DNA of 64,000 nucleotides from Lampris incognitus (taxonomy: Eukaryota > Chordata > Actinopteri > Lampriformes > Lampridae). Below are positions 1 to 10,916 of this stretch, piece after piece. A program made the position numbers and the translations under genes. Location: positions 104,123,473 through 104,187,472 of the forward strand of contig NC_079212.1 in NCBI RefSeq assembly GCF_029633865.1, written 5' to 3'. The notes beneath the pieces are model-generated. The model had not been told where the DNA came from, did no database searches, and saw only the letters and a list, made by a program, of their open reading frames with translations. Within the stretch, counting starts at the first letter, position 1. Each line of letters begins with the position of its first letter.

Positions 1-638
1 TGAAAAGCTGACCATTGTCATTCAGTAATTGACTAACAAGTAAAATTTTATTATCAACCCATCTCTTAATATATAAAGATTTGTTCTTCAACCTAATATC
101 TTGATTGTTCCAAATGAAATATTTATGGGGAGAAAAATTGTGTGAGTACATCATTGACCAGGATAACAAAAGTTGACTATGAAAGTTGGACAGTTTTATC
201 GGTAATTTATAAATATTGTAATTGCACCTTAGGAGAAAATGCATTCCTCCAAGTGAATTAAATATATGGGCAGTAATAAAATTCCAGATTGAGTTGGGAT
301 TTTTTAAGAAAAGTTTGATCCATTTGACTTTAAAAGAAGAGTTTAAGGAGGTGAAGTCTAAAGAATTAATCCCACCAGAACATAACTTATTTATCATGAC
401 ATTCTTCTTAATATAATGTATTCTTTTTTTCCAGATAAATTCAAATAATATTCTGTCAATTTTAGTGCATATGTCTTTTGAGACATCAAGTGCCATAGCT
501 GCATATATAAGTCTGGAGAGGCCTTCAACTTTAGCTACCAAGGATCTTCCAGTAATAGACAAATCTCTTTGAAGCCAAAGGTTAAACCTCTGTTGGACTG
601 AAGCTATAAGTGGATTAAAATTTTCAGATGGTCTAGAG
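1..638 (-). pseudogene. L1-type ORF2, C-terminal segment
   Basis: Conceptual minus-strand translation gives a continuous segment with QRFNLWLQRDLSITGRS and SRLIYAAMALDV, typical of the region after the RT domain in L1 ORF2, then further L1-like C-terminal sequence to the window edge. It continues the ORF2 broken at 2785 by the hAT insertion; the two halves rejoin across the duplicated octamer gtctagag. Confidence 0.8.
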
Positions 639-2779
639 CATGGGTCTCAAACTCGCGGCCCGCGGGCCCGCGGGACATTATTTTGTGGCCCCCTACTTGA
701 CATCAAAGTATAGTGTTAGTGCGGCCCGCGCTTGCCCTGGGCTTTTATTTTTCAATTATGAGCTACCATAGTGCAGGCTCATGACAGTGATGACTCGGAT
801 TTCAGACTTCCAGTTGAAATGTCCAACTCGGAGCTCAGAAAGTCCGACTTCCGAGCACAACTTGAACGCACCATAATGGGCAGCGCGAATTAGCAACGGT
901 TGAAACCTGGTTGAAACTTGATTCCGGAGCGACACCAAGTGGAAGGGAAATATATCCTGTCAGCAAGCCCCAGTTATGTCTTTCTCAAAACCTGCCGCGA
1001 AGAGAAAAGTTGGTGACGAGCACAGACAATTTCAGGAAAAGTGGGAGACGGCATATTTTTTTGTTGAGCACAGAGGCAGCCCGACATGTCTTATATGCAC
1101 CGAGAAAGTTATGGTGCACAAGGAATACAACATCAGACGTCATATTCGACTAGACATGCTGATGAGTATACAAAATACCAGGGAGACGAGAGAGAGAAAC
1201 GGGTCGCCAATCTTAAAACATGTTTACTGAAGCGACAAGATTTCTTCAAGAAAGCTAGCAAAGATAATGATGCAGCAGTCGAAGCTAGCTACGTGGGGAA
1301 AGCCATTCAAAGAAGGGGAGTTTGTTAAAAAGTGCATGTTACAGGCTGCAAGTATAGTCTGTCCGGAAAAGAAGGGTCAGTTTAGCAACATCAGCCTTTC
1401 AGCCAACACAGTGGCAGAGCGCATTTCTGACCTGTCGGGTAACATATATGATCAACTGCGTGAGAAAGCCAAACGTTTCTGTGCATACTCAAGTCGCTCG
1501 TGATGAGAGCACAGACATCATTGACACTGCGCAGCTCGCAATCTATGTCCGTGGTGTTGACGACAGTTTTGAAGTGATGGAGGAGTGCTCACAGTGATTC
1601 CAATGCATGGCCAGACCACCTCTCAGGAGATATTCCGCCAGCTGTGTAATGCCATTGTGGATGCGGGTTTGCCATGGAAGAGGTTTGCTGGAATAACAAC
1701 TGACGGAGCACCATCAATGACAGGGAGGAGAAATGGAGTGGTGGCACTTGTTCAAAAAAAAACTGGAAGAGGAGGGTGTGGAGGAGGCCATTGCTCTGCA
1801 CTGCATTATCCATCAGCAGGCCCTTTGCAGCAAATGCCTGAAGTTTGACAATGTGATGTCTGCCGTTGTGAAATGCATCAACCATATCAGATCCAGGGGT
1901 TTAAAGCACTGGGAGTTCCGCACTTTTTTGGAGGAAATAGAGTCAGCATATGAGGATGTGCTCTACTTCACTGAGGTACGTTGGCTCAGCAGGGGAAACG
2001 TCTTGAAGAGGTTTTTTGAGTTGAGAGCAGAAGTGAAAGCCTTCATGGAGAAGGCTGGGATGGCTGTTCCTGTGCTAAGTGATCCCAAATGGCTCATGGA
2101 CTTAGCTTTCCTTGTTGACATCACACATGAGCTGAATGTACTGAAAACCAGGGGCAGCTTGTCAGTGCTGCCTATGACAACGTGAGATCATTCTCCACAA
2201 AACTTGTGTTATGGAAAGCCCAGCTCTCTCAGACAAACCTCTGTCATTTCCCAGCATGCAAGGCACTCATGGATGCAGGCAAACCATTCAGTGGTGAGAA
2301 GTATGCTGATGCCATTGTGAAGCTACAGAAGCAATTTGATCACAGGTTCGCAGAGTTCAAGACACACAGAGCCATTTTTCAAATTTTTGCTGACCCCTTC
2401 TCCTTTGATGTGCAAGATGCCCCTCCTGTGCTTCAAATAAGCTCATTGACCTGCAGTGCAGGTCAATGAGCTTATTTGATAGCTTGTTTGTTTTTGTTGT
2501 TTTGTTTTGTTTTTGTTTTTAGCTTATTAGCTTATTAGTATTCCATCTTGTCATAACAGAACCTGGTGTCCCCTTTTTGTCTCACACTGTTCGTTTTTGT
2601 TCCTGCACTTGTACTGTTACCTGTCTTGTTTTGATCACCTGTATATATAAATAAAAAATTTAAAAAAAGATTGAGAACATTGGATCGGTTGTACTTTTTT
2701 TTTGTGGAATACTTGCGGCCCAGCCTCACCCAAACTCTACCTCCAGTGGCCCCCAGGTAAGTTGAGTTTGAGACCCCTG
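639..2779 (+). mobile_element. hAT DNA transposon inserted in the L1 element
   Basis: The element has 16-bp terminal inverted repeats, CATGGGTCTCAAACTC on the left and the complement of CAGGGGTCTCAAACTC on the right (one mismatch). It is flanked by a perfect 8-bp direct repeat, gtctagag, at 631-638 and 2780-2787. TIR sequence and 8-bp duplication are diagnostic of the hAT superfamily. It carries a broken plus-strand transposase (976-2469). Confidence 0.93.
976..2469 (+). pseudogene. hAT transposase related to the GTF2IRD2/ZBED-like group, frameshifted
   Basis: Pieces in three plus frames assemble into one transposase. A zinc-finger segment starts near 1040 (CLICTEKVMVHKEYNIRRH). A middle region follows (ISLSANTVAERISDL, then ARDESTDIIDTAQLAI), with the catalytic-core neighbourhood GITTDGAPSMTGRRNG near 1690, LHCIIHQQALCSK near 1800 and TEVRWLSRGNVLKRF near 1970. 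These motifs match the hAT transposase domesticated in GTF2IRD2 and its relatives. Frameshifts near 1150, 1300, 1500, 1580 and 2170 make it nonfunctional. Confidence 0.85.
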
Positions 2780-2784
2780 GTCTA

Positions 2785-5500
2785 GAGCTTTGGTCTTTTT
2801 CAATTATAATACCAAGATATTTAACCTTATGCTTCACAGGGATCCCAGAAATAATAGTATCTGTGCAACTATTAACAGGAAGAAGCTCACATTTTGAAAT
2901 GTTCAGTTTAAGGCCGGAGGCCATTGAGAAAGACTTAATGACTTTGATTGCTTTATCAACTTGAAATTTATTCTTTAAAAAAAGTTTTGTATCATCTGCA
3001 AGTTGAGTGATAGACAGTGTTCTGCCAACAATAGAGAGACCCAATACATCACTGTTTTTGAAATGAATGGAGAGTAATTGCATAGGAAGAAGGAAGAGAT
3101 ATGCCGAGATTGGACAACCTTGACATATTCATATTAAATATTAAACATATTCCCAAAACCAAAAATGTCAAGTGCTTTAAATATGAATGGAATCAAAAGC
3201 TTTATAAAAATCTAAAAAAAGAATGAAGCTGTTATCTGTAATTAATTCTGAATGATCCAAGATATCAATCACCAGTCTTATGTTGTTTGTTATGTGTCTA
3301 CCAGTCATGAAACCAGACTGTGTTTCATCAATAATGTCATTAAGTGTACTTTCCAATTTTTTAGCCAAACACATAGCAATTATCTTGTAGTCATTGTTCA
3401 AGAGTGAAATAGGTCTCCAATTATCTAACAACAAATAGTCTTTTTGCGGTTTGGGAATCAAAGTGATCAACCCCTGAGACAGTGAAGGAGGGAGCTTTTC
3501 ATTAGCAATGCTTTCCATATATACTTTATGTAAAAAGCGTGATAAGTCCTTGGAGAAACATTTATATAACTCTGAGGTTAATCCGTCATTCCCAGGACTC
3601 TTAATGAGATTCATTTTTCTAATAGCATCCTCAACATCCAATGTTGTGATGGGGGCATCACACAAATCTTTATTAGCATTGCTGATGCTCTCAATATTAC
3701 CTAAAGAGTTGAAGAAACTTTCCATGTCATTTGTTGACAGTTTAGACTTATATAAGTCTTTAAAATAGTTCACATGTCTCAGAAATCTTTTTAGGGTCTT
3801 GTGTGATGACACCATCTGAACAGTTTGGTCATGCTGCAAAGTGTATTATGTCGTTTCTCTAATTTGAAGAAATAGCTGGAGTTTTGCTCTCCCTCCTCAA
3901 GCCATCTCCTCCTAGAGCGCACAAAGGCTCCTTTTGCCTTGTGAATATATAGATTATCTAATTTTAATTGCAGAATTTGAAGTCTGTTAAAGTCTGATAA
4001 ATTTTCAAGTGGCTGTGATGATATAGCAATAATGTCAGAGATAATTTCTGATTCTTCATTTTTTCTGTTTTTAACTATTTCAGCTCCTCTTTTCATTATA
4101 AGGGACCTTAATTCAAATTTCATGAACTCCCAATTTTTGCCATACATATTTTCAGCACATGCCTTATCCCAGCATTAATCTATTTTTATCTTAATCTCCT
4201 TTACCAAAGATTCATTCAATAAAAGAGAATTATTTAATTTCCAATATGAGTTGACTCTTTTAGTCTGATGACTAGTAGACATATACAGCTCCAAAAAGAT
4301 AGTTTTATGATCCGTCAAGGGTGTTGGTAACATTTTAACTGAAGAGATATGTTCAGATAATGGATCAGAAATCAACCAATAGTCAATACGAGACTGGGTA
4401 ACACTTTAGTATGGGGAACGTAGTCACCATTAATTAGGTGCTTATTAGCATGCAAATTAGCAACATATTGGCTCTTAATTGGTCATTATTGCGTACTCAT
4501 TAATGCCTTATTCTGCATGGCCTTATTATACAACCAGTAAGCCATTAACTATGAGTTTTCCCTCTATAACCTCAGCATTATTGCTTATTAGTAGTACCAT
4601 ATCAAAATACTTTGCTTAGTAAGGACTTTATAAGGTGGTAGTACCACAAGAAAAGTTATTCTCCCTTACTAACACTTAATGAATATGGTCCGTTCTTACA
4701 TAACAAAACACAAAACTACAAGTGTTAATAGTGTTAAATTACTGTAAATTAAGTTTTTGTTACTTAGAATATGTTCCCCATACTAAAGTGACATCTTGAT
4801 CATTACTAATTCACTAGTAATTAAGTTTTTTTATGTTCCCCATACTAAAGTGTTACCCGAGACTGTAATGACCCTGACCTGTTCTTCCACGTAAATTCTT
4901 TAACTGTAGGATTCTTATACCTCCAAATATCAATCAGATCTCTTTCATTTATAAAATCTAACAAATAATTATTATTTGTATTACTTTTATTTGGCCATCT
5001 ATCTAACATATCATTAATTGAATGATTCCAGTCTCCTCCGAATATGATCTTTAGATCTGCAAATTTACTTATTATAGAATAAATTTTTGCGTTTACTGAA
5101 TGCATTAAGGTAATATTCTCCTGTTTGTTGTTATAACCATAAACGTTTCCCAATAAAAATATCTAGTCATTAAATGAAATAACCAACAAAATAAAGTGAC
5201 CGTTTGGATCTGTCTGTGAAGAGATAACTTTCCCTTTAAACTTGTGTTTCAAAGTCAGAGTTCCTGCTGAGTGGTTTGTGCCATGAGACATCCACAAGTC
5301 ATCTCCCCATTGGGATTTCCAGAATCTAATGTCATTAGGTTCAGAATGAGATTCTTGTATCAAACAAAAATCAGTATTGAGGCTTTTAGCATATAATAGC
5401 AGTGCTTTCCTTTTGGTATTGTCCCTTAATCCTCGAGCATTAAAAGAATCAAAAGATAAAGATGAAATTTTGAGTGTAACTAACTTTTCACCCTGAGAAA
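2785..5500 (-). pseudogene. L1-type ORF2: endonuclease and reverse transcriptase, degraded
   Basis: Reading down from about 5500, an APE-type endonuclease is recognisable: a SFDSFNARGLRDN-like start, LIQESHS, then GGDWNHSIND near 5040. After the small insertion (4397-4857) come SRIDYWLISDPL and the linker. The RT domain occupies 3839-2785, with RPISLLNNDYKI, ETQSGFMTGRHI, FLDFYKAFDS, GCPISAYLF and the catalytic LADDTKLF box. About 50 residues between the FYKAFD and GCPIS motifs are missing, an internal deletion near 3120-3180. Several stops and frameshifts are present. The C-terminal part continues at 638-1. Confidence 0.85.
4397..4857. mobile_element. Non-autonomous TIR element (MITE) inserted in L1 ORF2
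   Basis: The ends are inverted repeats of at least 22 bp beginning GGTAACACTTTAGTATGGGG, with no coding capacity between them. Direct octamers cgagactg at 4389-4396 and 4858-4865 form a probable 8-bp target duplication, pointing to hAT-type mobilisation. L1 endonuclease coding sequence resumes immediately on both sides. Confidence 0.8.
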
Positions 5501-5643
5501 AAGTGTGTAAATTACAGAGAGAACAGAACTACTCTGTCATTACATAACAAGTGTTTTTAGCAGCAACAGCATATTGTATATTTATAAAACGAATAAGGAA
5601 AAATAACTCCTGAGTCATATTAGCTTACATGATGAAAGGCACT

Positions 5644-6390
5644 TCAGTGAATCTCCTTTCTGTTCACAAACGCACGTGCTCCCACGAAGTGTGCAATCTT
5701 CCCCTCCTTTCGTGCTTTCTCAACCTGCGGCCACAATAGGTTGCGCCTCTCTCGGTCCTCGGGAGAAAGGTCTTCCTTAAAGCGCAGCTTCCTGGGCAGC
5801 GTCAAATAGTGGGATCGTTTCGCCGTCTTCCAGATAATGTCTCGAAAATGCCTCATAGTGAATTGAATTATTACTACACGGGGCAGTGGTGCCGCTGAAG
5901 ACTCACGTCTTTGCCCAAGCCTGTGCACTGAGTCGAGTACCTCCGGGAATGTCTCTCGGTGGTCAGGAGCCATGTTTTGGCAGATTTCAATTACCTTTCT
6001 GCGAACGTCTTCCCCGCCTTCCTCGGTTAGCCCGTGAAGTCGCGGGTTCCATCTTCGTTTGTATCGTGACAGCTCCAGCACCTTGCTTTCCAAATTTTGG
6101 ATTTTTTCCTCTGCTTTACTCACTCTCGCTTCAGTGTGCGTCAACTTTCCTTTCAGCTCCTTGAGATCTTCAGAAATAAAGTTAACAGTAACCTGCAGGT
6201 CACTGATACTTTTCCCAATGCTACTAGCTCCTTGCTCTTTGATGGCCATCTTGAGCGTAGCAATGATGTTTTCTGCGGCGTCGGTTTCCATGTTTTGTCT
6301 CTTGCCAAAACGTTTGGATGGAGAAGAACTGGGAGTCGTAATTTTTCTCTTATCTGAGCCCAGATTTTTTGCCATCACACGTGGCTTCAA
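5644..6390 (-). pseudogene. L1-type ORF1 protein (RNA-binding chaperone), largely open
   Basis: An open frame of 248 codons. A basic Ser-rich N-terminus (residues 1-35) precedes a long heptad-rich region (about 40-110) with many Glu/Lys/Leu, as expected for the trimerising coiled coil of L1 ORF1p. The RRM-like part has the LHGLTEEGGED segment and the block VVIIQFTMRHFRDIIW, followed by LRFKEDLSPEDRERR; all are typical of fish L1 ORF1. In the family this protein coats L1 RNA as a nucleic-acid chaperone. The frame is intact, but the rest of the element is broken, so it is most likely a dead copy. An in-frame ATG at codon 6 could also be the start. Confidence 0.85.
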
Positions 6391-6639
6391 TTTTTTATCC
6401 TGAAAGTTCGTTTTGTTGCTTTTAAAAAGTTTTCAAGACAGAGCGGGTTCTGCAGTAGACCGAACACTACGCCGCCATCTTGGCTCCCCTCGGAGGGCTC
6501 CATAACTGCCCACTCACGCAAACGGTTGTCCTCACACGCTCTCACGCCACACCTCCTATTTCTCACGCTGTCAAATGACACGCTATTTTGCCGCGAATTT
6601 CCATCTGCTTTGAAAATAAACAAACTGCTGCTTTTCTCC

Positions 6640-6945
6640 GGCTATGGGCCGATCTCCTTATTAAATGTTGATGCTAAAATTTTATATCTTTTCATATCAA
6701 GCCCAAACACCTCCCTACCCCACATGCCGTCATTACTCACTCAATTTAGCCTGTTCTCAGGATACTAACTAAATTTACACAAAAGGGAACTTTTTTCCTG
6801 TGACTGGGGAGGCACCTACATCGGAGTATACCAACGTCCCTTTTAAGATTGTGGAAAATCAATTTACTTACCTTGGTATTACAGTCACAAGAACACATAA
6901 GTGTCTTTTTAAAGAAAATGCCCTTATCCTGTTAAAACATGTGAT
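6640..6945 (+). mobile_element. L1 ORF2 fragment, plus strand, internally deleted
   Basis: Translation of 6640-6690 gives GPISLLNVDAKIL, an L1 RT motif. At 6838-6930 the frame reads PFKIVENQFTYLGITVTR, the region after the RT active site. The sequence between is far too short, so this is an internally deleted relic in the opposite orientation to the L1 on its left. Confidence 0.7.
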
Positions 6946-7039
6946 ATAGTACCTAACGCGGTGGTCATGTTATGGCAACGGCTGGAGGGGAACCAAAAGA
7001 GGCAGCGGAATCTTTAGCCGCCGGGAGGGAGGATTTATT

Positions 7040-7416
7040 AACAAAAGCCGTACCGGTCACTGCTCAACCCCCTCTGCCAATCCGGGGAGGAGCTGCAGAC
7101 TACCACATGCCTCCTCCGATACATGTGGAGTCGCCAGCCGCTTCTTTTCACCTGACAGTGAGGCGTTTCACCAGGGTGACGTAGTGCGCGGGAGGATGAC
7201 GCCACGCCTTCCCCCGAACAGGCGCCCCGACCTACCAGAGGAGGTGCTAGTGTAGCGACCAGGACACATACCCACATCCGGCTTCCCACCCACAGAACAC
7301 AGCCAACTGCGTCTGTAGGGACGCCCAACCAAGCCGGAGGTGACACGAGGGATTCGAATGGCGATCCCCGTGTTGGTGAGCAACGGAATAGACCGCCACG
7401 CCACCTGGACGCCCTA
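7040..7416 (-). mobile_element. tRNA-derived SINE, family A, copy 1
   Basis: The minus strand begins GGGCGTCCAGGTGGCGTGG and contains an A-box-like GTGGCGGTCTATTCC and a B-box-like ATTCGAATCCC about 35 bp later, the split promoter of a tRNA-derived SINE. A roughly 300-bp body follows. Related copies lie at 22179-22376, 40901-41334 and 53807-54233, which confirms that it is an interspersed family. Confidence 0.85.
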
Positions 7417-8055
7417 TAAACAAATGTTATTTCTGCAATAATGAACCAGAATCATTAACGCAATTATTCTACCATTTTATACATTCATTTACTTTTTAGA
7501 CCTGAATGAAAGATTATATCTCATGTAAAAATAATCACCATATTAAAATTGAATGTAAAAATGTCATTACACTTTATGGGCATAATAATTGTGACAATGA
7601 ATTCGTTGTAAAATTATCGATTCTAAATTTCACATACATAAATGCAAAATAACAAGTTGCCCCAAATTTTACTGGATTTTTATGTGAATTTAAAGAATAT
7701 ATTAAGACTCTCAAACTGTATGGTGATCTCTTTCAACAAGAATACAGTGGTTTTTGTTTTTCTCCTATTATTTTATATTAATGAAGTTTATGCCAAATCT
7801 ATTTGTTTTTAATTCATTACTCTTGTGTGTTATGTTTTTTACTTATTTATACAAATTCATATTATTGTTTCTCTGTATACCATTATATTGAGCACACGTC
7901 TGCACTGTTTGTATATTTGTTTGTTTTCTTAATTACAAAGAGAAAATCCCTTCCAATACAGAATATTGTTCTGTCAGCTCATATGAGGTAATTTCGCCGC
8001 CTGCTGGTTTAGTTAGTAATTACTAATTGTATCTCACATTTATTGGATTTTCCAT
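7417..8055. other. AT-rich intergenic stretch with no recognised gene
   Basis: This stretch is low in GC with many stops in all frames. I see no conserved motif, RNA gene or clear repeat boundary. It ends at a pyrimidine tract and TTTTCCATAG, which would serve as a splice acceptor for the open frame that follows. Confidence 0.6.
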
Positions 8056-8057
8056 AG

Positions 8058-8388
8058 ATCTGCTGCGGTACGAATTGGACAAAAATCCGCAACTATGAGA
8101 GAAGTCAGATTAAAGATAATACGCCTGCACTTTGTCATAGTTGCTCTAGGGGTCCTCAAATATTCCAGTTCAGGCCTGGGACTGAGAGCTGTTCTTGCAC
8201 CCTGTGATTGCAGATCAACGAGTAAAGCACTGAAGAAGAGCTGCGGGTTCTTTATCACGTCACCACGGCATGGGTGGCAAGACATACACAAGTTTGAGCC
8301 TATAGATACGCCCAAGATGAAAGTGACGAGTTGCAAATTTTCCGGTGAAATTCATCGACGCTCAATTTGCGATCGGATTTGGATGTAG
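8058..8388 (+). CDS. Hypothetical short protein or terminal exon, unrecognised
   Basis: After a possible splice acceptor (TTTTCCATAG at 8048-8057) the frame stays open through an ATG at 8095 to a TAG at 8386. From that ATG it would encode 97 residues: a basic start, a hydrophobic stretch (IIRLHFVIVALGVL) that could act as a signal sequence or anchor, and a tail with five Cys, beginning CDC. AATAAA lies at about 8425, within 45 bp of the stop. I do not recognise a family. The opposite strand is also open for 98 codons, so a chance frame remains quite possible. Confidence 0.3.
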
Positions 8389-8424
8389 TATGGAGCTTTG
8401 AAGAACAAGGGCCATTGTCCCAGA

Positions 8425-8430
8425 AATAAA
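8425..8430 (+). terminator. Possible poly(A) signal after the hypothetical exon
   Basis: AATAAA on the plus strand, about 40 bp after the TAG at 8386. Its position suits a short 3' UTR, but a single hexamer in AT-rich DNA is weak support. Confidence 0.3.
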
Positions 8431-9620
8431 GACTTGACTCTCTCCTGAGAGGCGGAAGGACGACCCCCAACCCTGGCCAAATGCCCCCACAGACGCGTTT
8501 GCGGTGTGATAAATCGAATTTAAATGAAAGGCAACAGTCAAGCTGATACAAATGTTTATTTCCCAACAAGTTATTTTGATGTAGGCTACAAGTGACATTC
8601 GAGACATCCTGGTTGTCCCGCAGTGGCCCGCAGCCTCCAACCCTCCTCCTCTACTCCTCCACCACCAGACACTGTAAAAGAATACATCAGCGTAGCCTAT
8701 ATGCACAACCTGCTCTTTATAAACCCTTTAAAGGCATTTTCAGAGTTGAGATGGCATCTGTCAATGCTGTTTGGAAATGAGAAACATTATCATGACTCAC
8801 CATCAGCACTGATGTACAGTCGAGGGGCTTCCCGCAGCAGTTCTGATGACCATGGGAATTCGGTGACAATTCCATGACAGATAACTCCAGTGTCCTCAGC
8901 CCGCCAGCAGGGCAACACGTCCAACCATCAAGTAGGACCATTTGTTTAACTCATCATTAGCTATGCAGGGGTCAGGTCTGGTCATGTCAACTCAACCCCT
9001 TTTTAATAAATATTCTGAGAAATAACAAAATGACATTTTCTGGCCTCTATAATGCATCGACCACTATCTCTATTTCACTGTTCGTGAAATTCATTTATTT
9101 ATTTAGTTAGTTAGTTTTCCATTCAGACATTGCTATCGAGTTTACCAAATGTTTGAGGATGCCATTAGCCCACCATATCTGCTCAAGTCAGGTTGACCTG
9201 ATTAACACTTGGTTTCACAAATGGAAACCCTGTGCAAGGGTTATTGCAATGACATTGAGTAGAAATCAGAAATGAGAGTCAAGCTGACTGAACTCCGTAT
9301 AATAATTTAGCCATTTTCCAATGCAAAACAACACACTGCACACAAGCCTGACAGGTTCTGGGAGTCTCTTGATTTTTTTTTTCACCATCCAAGAGATACA
9401 CTACCTTGAACTGCTGGTTTAAAACGAACTCTTCTAAATCGGCACCTTGAGGGTTGTGTAATGATGATTGTGTGATGGCCAGCCTTGGCATATGTGATGT
9501 AACCAAAGTTTAAAAAAAATGGGGGCAGGGTTCTCCTACATTTTCTGCCTGTTAGGAATTGCAACATCCTGTGTGCCCAGTCGATAACATATCGCTCAGG
9601 TTGGAAAAGGAACGACAGAC
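8431..9620. other. Unassigned sequence without recognised genes
   Basis: No homologous coding frame or repeat boundary was identified. A GC-richer patch lies at 8440-8900. The plus strand has a TATA-like tttataaac near 8712, but no convincing exon follows. The region separates the hypothetical exon from the 3' end of the secreted-protein gene. Confidence 0.5.
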
Positions 9621-9637
9621 ATATGTTTAGCAAGACA

Positions 9638-9643
9638 TTTATT
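9638..9643 (-). terminator. Poly(A) signal of the secreted-protein gene
   Basis: The minus strand reads CAATAAATG here, about 180 bp beyond the TAA at 9822. The pseudogene relative has the same hexamer in the same context (16323-16328), which supports it as the genuine 3' end signal. Confidence 0.65.
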
Positions 9644-9821
9644 GATTTTGCTGAGACACTACAGATGGGCCAGTGTGCAGGCTGAATAAAACATCAAAGA
9701 TTGACCTGAAAAAAAGAAAGAAAAGATTCAGCGACACAGGTCAAAATAGAACAGATGCAACATTTGTCAGACAAGACTCTCCGTTTCTTTACCTCTGAAT
9801 GCTCAAAAGCCACCTTTAGCT

Positions 9822-10354
9822 TTAAACTTTAAGGTGTTGCTTTGGGGTGGCAGGTTTGCCTTTGGGTACGGCCATAGGTATAGGTGGAAGGTCGGGCAGG
9901 TAGGTGGTCTCAGCGTATACCCTTCTCCCATGGTTATATCTTGAGCGAGCGCTGAAGGCATAGACTGGGTCCAGATCTGACACGTCAGAGAAGAAGGGCT
10001 CAGAGAGCCCGGCCAGTTCACCAGCACCACCAGCACCACCAGCACCACCAGCACCACCACCAGCACCAGCACCACCAGCACCAGCACCGGCACCAGCATC
10101 AGCACCACCATAACCACCACTATAACCATAGCCACCACCATAACCACCATGACTAGGTGTGTGATATCCTGGAGTGGCGGCACCGTGTCCAGCGCCCGCT
10201 CCGTGGGTCAGACCAGTATGAGTCCCAATGTTTGGGAAGGACAAGGTGGATGTAGAGTAGCCATCTTGTCTTCCAGCGGCTGAAAAGTCAGAAGTAGAAG
10301 TCAGCCTTTTAATGAAGTCACTAGGTGACGGGGCAGCATTAGTTGAGCCCTCCT
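9822..10354 (-). CDS. Secreted-protein gene, coding exon 3 (terminal)
   Basis: The acceptor CAACTGCAG is followed by 176 codons and TAA. It holds the SPSDFIKRL segment, the Gly/Tyr and Gly/Ala repeats encoded by a (CACCAG)n-like tract at 10021-10100, and the conserved tail. The Ala/Gly tract is likely length-polymorphic. Confidence 0.72.
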
Positions 10355-10916
10355 CTGCAGTTGAAAATATACAGACATGTTAACCCCCCCCCACCTCCGT
10401 TTTTTTTCTTTTCTTTGAATTTTATTTCATCAGTTGTAGAAGTTGATTTACTGCAAAGCAGATGCAGGCAATCATGTCATACAATTATGCAGGTTCTCTA
10501 TTCAATCCAATATTACGCCAGGTGACTTCAAAGCTACCCTTTAAAAAAAAGGAAAATGTACAGAATAATAACGGATGTCACCTGGTGTAGTGTTTGTTTT
10601 CAAGGAAAACCAACTCCTGCTACTCCATAGCATATGGTTGCCCGTGCCTGCTAAAGAATAAGATTTGAAGTTTGAGGCAGGTATTACGGCCTACCTTGTG
10701 GGTTTTGTGGGTGTTGTGGGTTTTGTGGCTTTGGGTTTTGTTGTGGATAGCAAGTGATGGCTCCCAATAGAATGAGAGACAGCCAAGACACCCTGCAGAT
10801 AAATTTGAAAATGGTCTTTGAAGGCAAAACAACTACTGACCCCAAAAGAACAAAAACAGTGGAAAAATAGCACAACAGACAACGTACCTCAGAAAAAGTC
10901 CGTTAAACGCAAACAT
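9822..10916 (-). CDS. Unrecognised secreted Gly/Ala-rich protein, three coding exons
   Basis: Three minus-strand exons (10888-10916, 10695-10792, 9822-10354) join with GT-AG borders and matching phases into a 219-residue protein. Residues 1-25 form a signal peptide with a hydrophobic core (WLSLILLGAITC). A segment rich in Pro, Gln and Asn follows, then a Gly/Tyr block (GGYGGGYGYSGGYGG) and Ala/Gly repeats. The C-terminal 65 residues are non-repetitive: PFFSDVSDLDPVYAF, RSRYNHGRRVYAETTY and a Pro-rich end. The protein is probably secreted, perhaps structural, as the low-complexity centre suggests. I do not recognise the family. A broken relative lies 6 kb away on the same strand. Confidence 0.72.
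10695..10792 (-). CDS. Secreted-protein gene, coding exon 2
   Basis: Acceptor TTTATCTGCAG precedes 98 bp; the donor is GTAGGC. It encodes the signal-peptide core and the mature N-terminus, a tract of NPQ/HPQ-type units (QQNPKPQNPQHPQNPQ). The phases match exons 1 and 3. Confidence 0.68.
10888..10916 (-). CDS. Secreted-protein gene, coding exon 1
   Basis: ATG at 10914-10916 opens nine codons (MFAFNGLFL) and ends AG before a GTACGT donor. It supplies the basic/hydrophobic start of the signal peptide. It was missed by simple ORF searching because it is only 29 bp of coding sequence. Confidence 0.65.

Larger units (their letters stand above)
1..6640 (-). mobile_element. L1-like LINE, minus strand, split by two DNA-transposon insertions
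   Basis: The minus strand reads from a 5' region near 6640 through an ORF1 (5644-6390) and a broken ORF2 (about 5500 down to 1). The order of coiled-coil RNA-binding ORF1, endonuclease and reverse transcriptase is that of L1-clade retrotransposons. ORF2 is interrupted at 4397-4857 by a short TIR element and at 639-2779 by a hAT element. The coding sense resumes on the far side of each insertion, so both are younger than the L1 copy. The 3' end is outside the window. Stops, frameshifts and an internal RT deletion make it inactive. Confidence 0.88.

Noticed and set aside
7380..7416. Possible tRNA gene from A- and B-box-like motifs
   Set aside because: The boxes belong to a SINE head followed by a SINE body, and the cloverleaf is incomplete; the same holds at 15275, 22179, 31940 and 53807.
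9803..10183. Val/Leu-rich frame overlapping the secreted-protein gene
   Set aside because: It is the same (CACCAG)n tract read in another frame; the spliced Gly/Ala frame has a signal peptide and a paralog.
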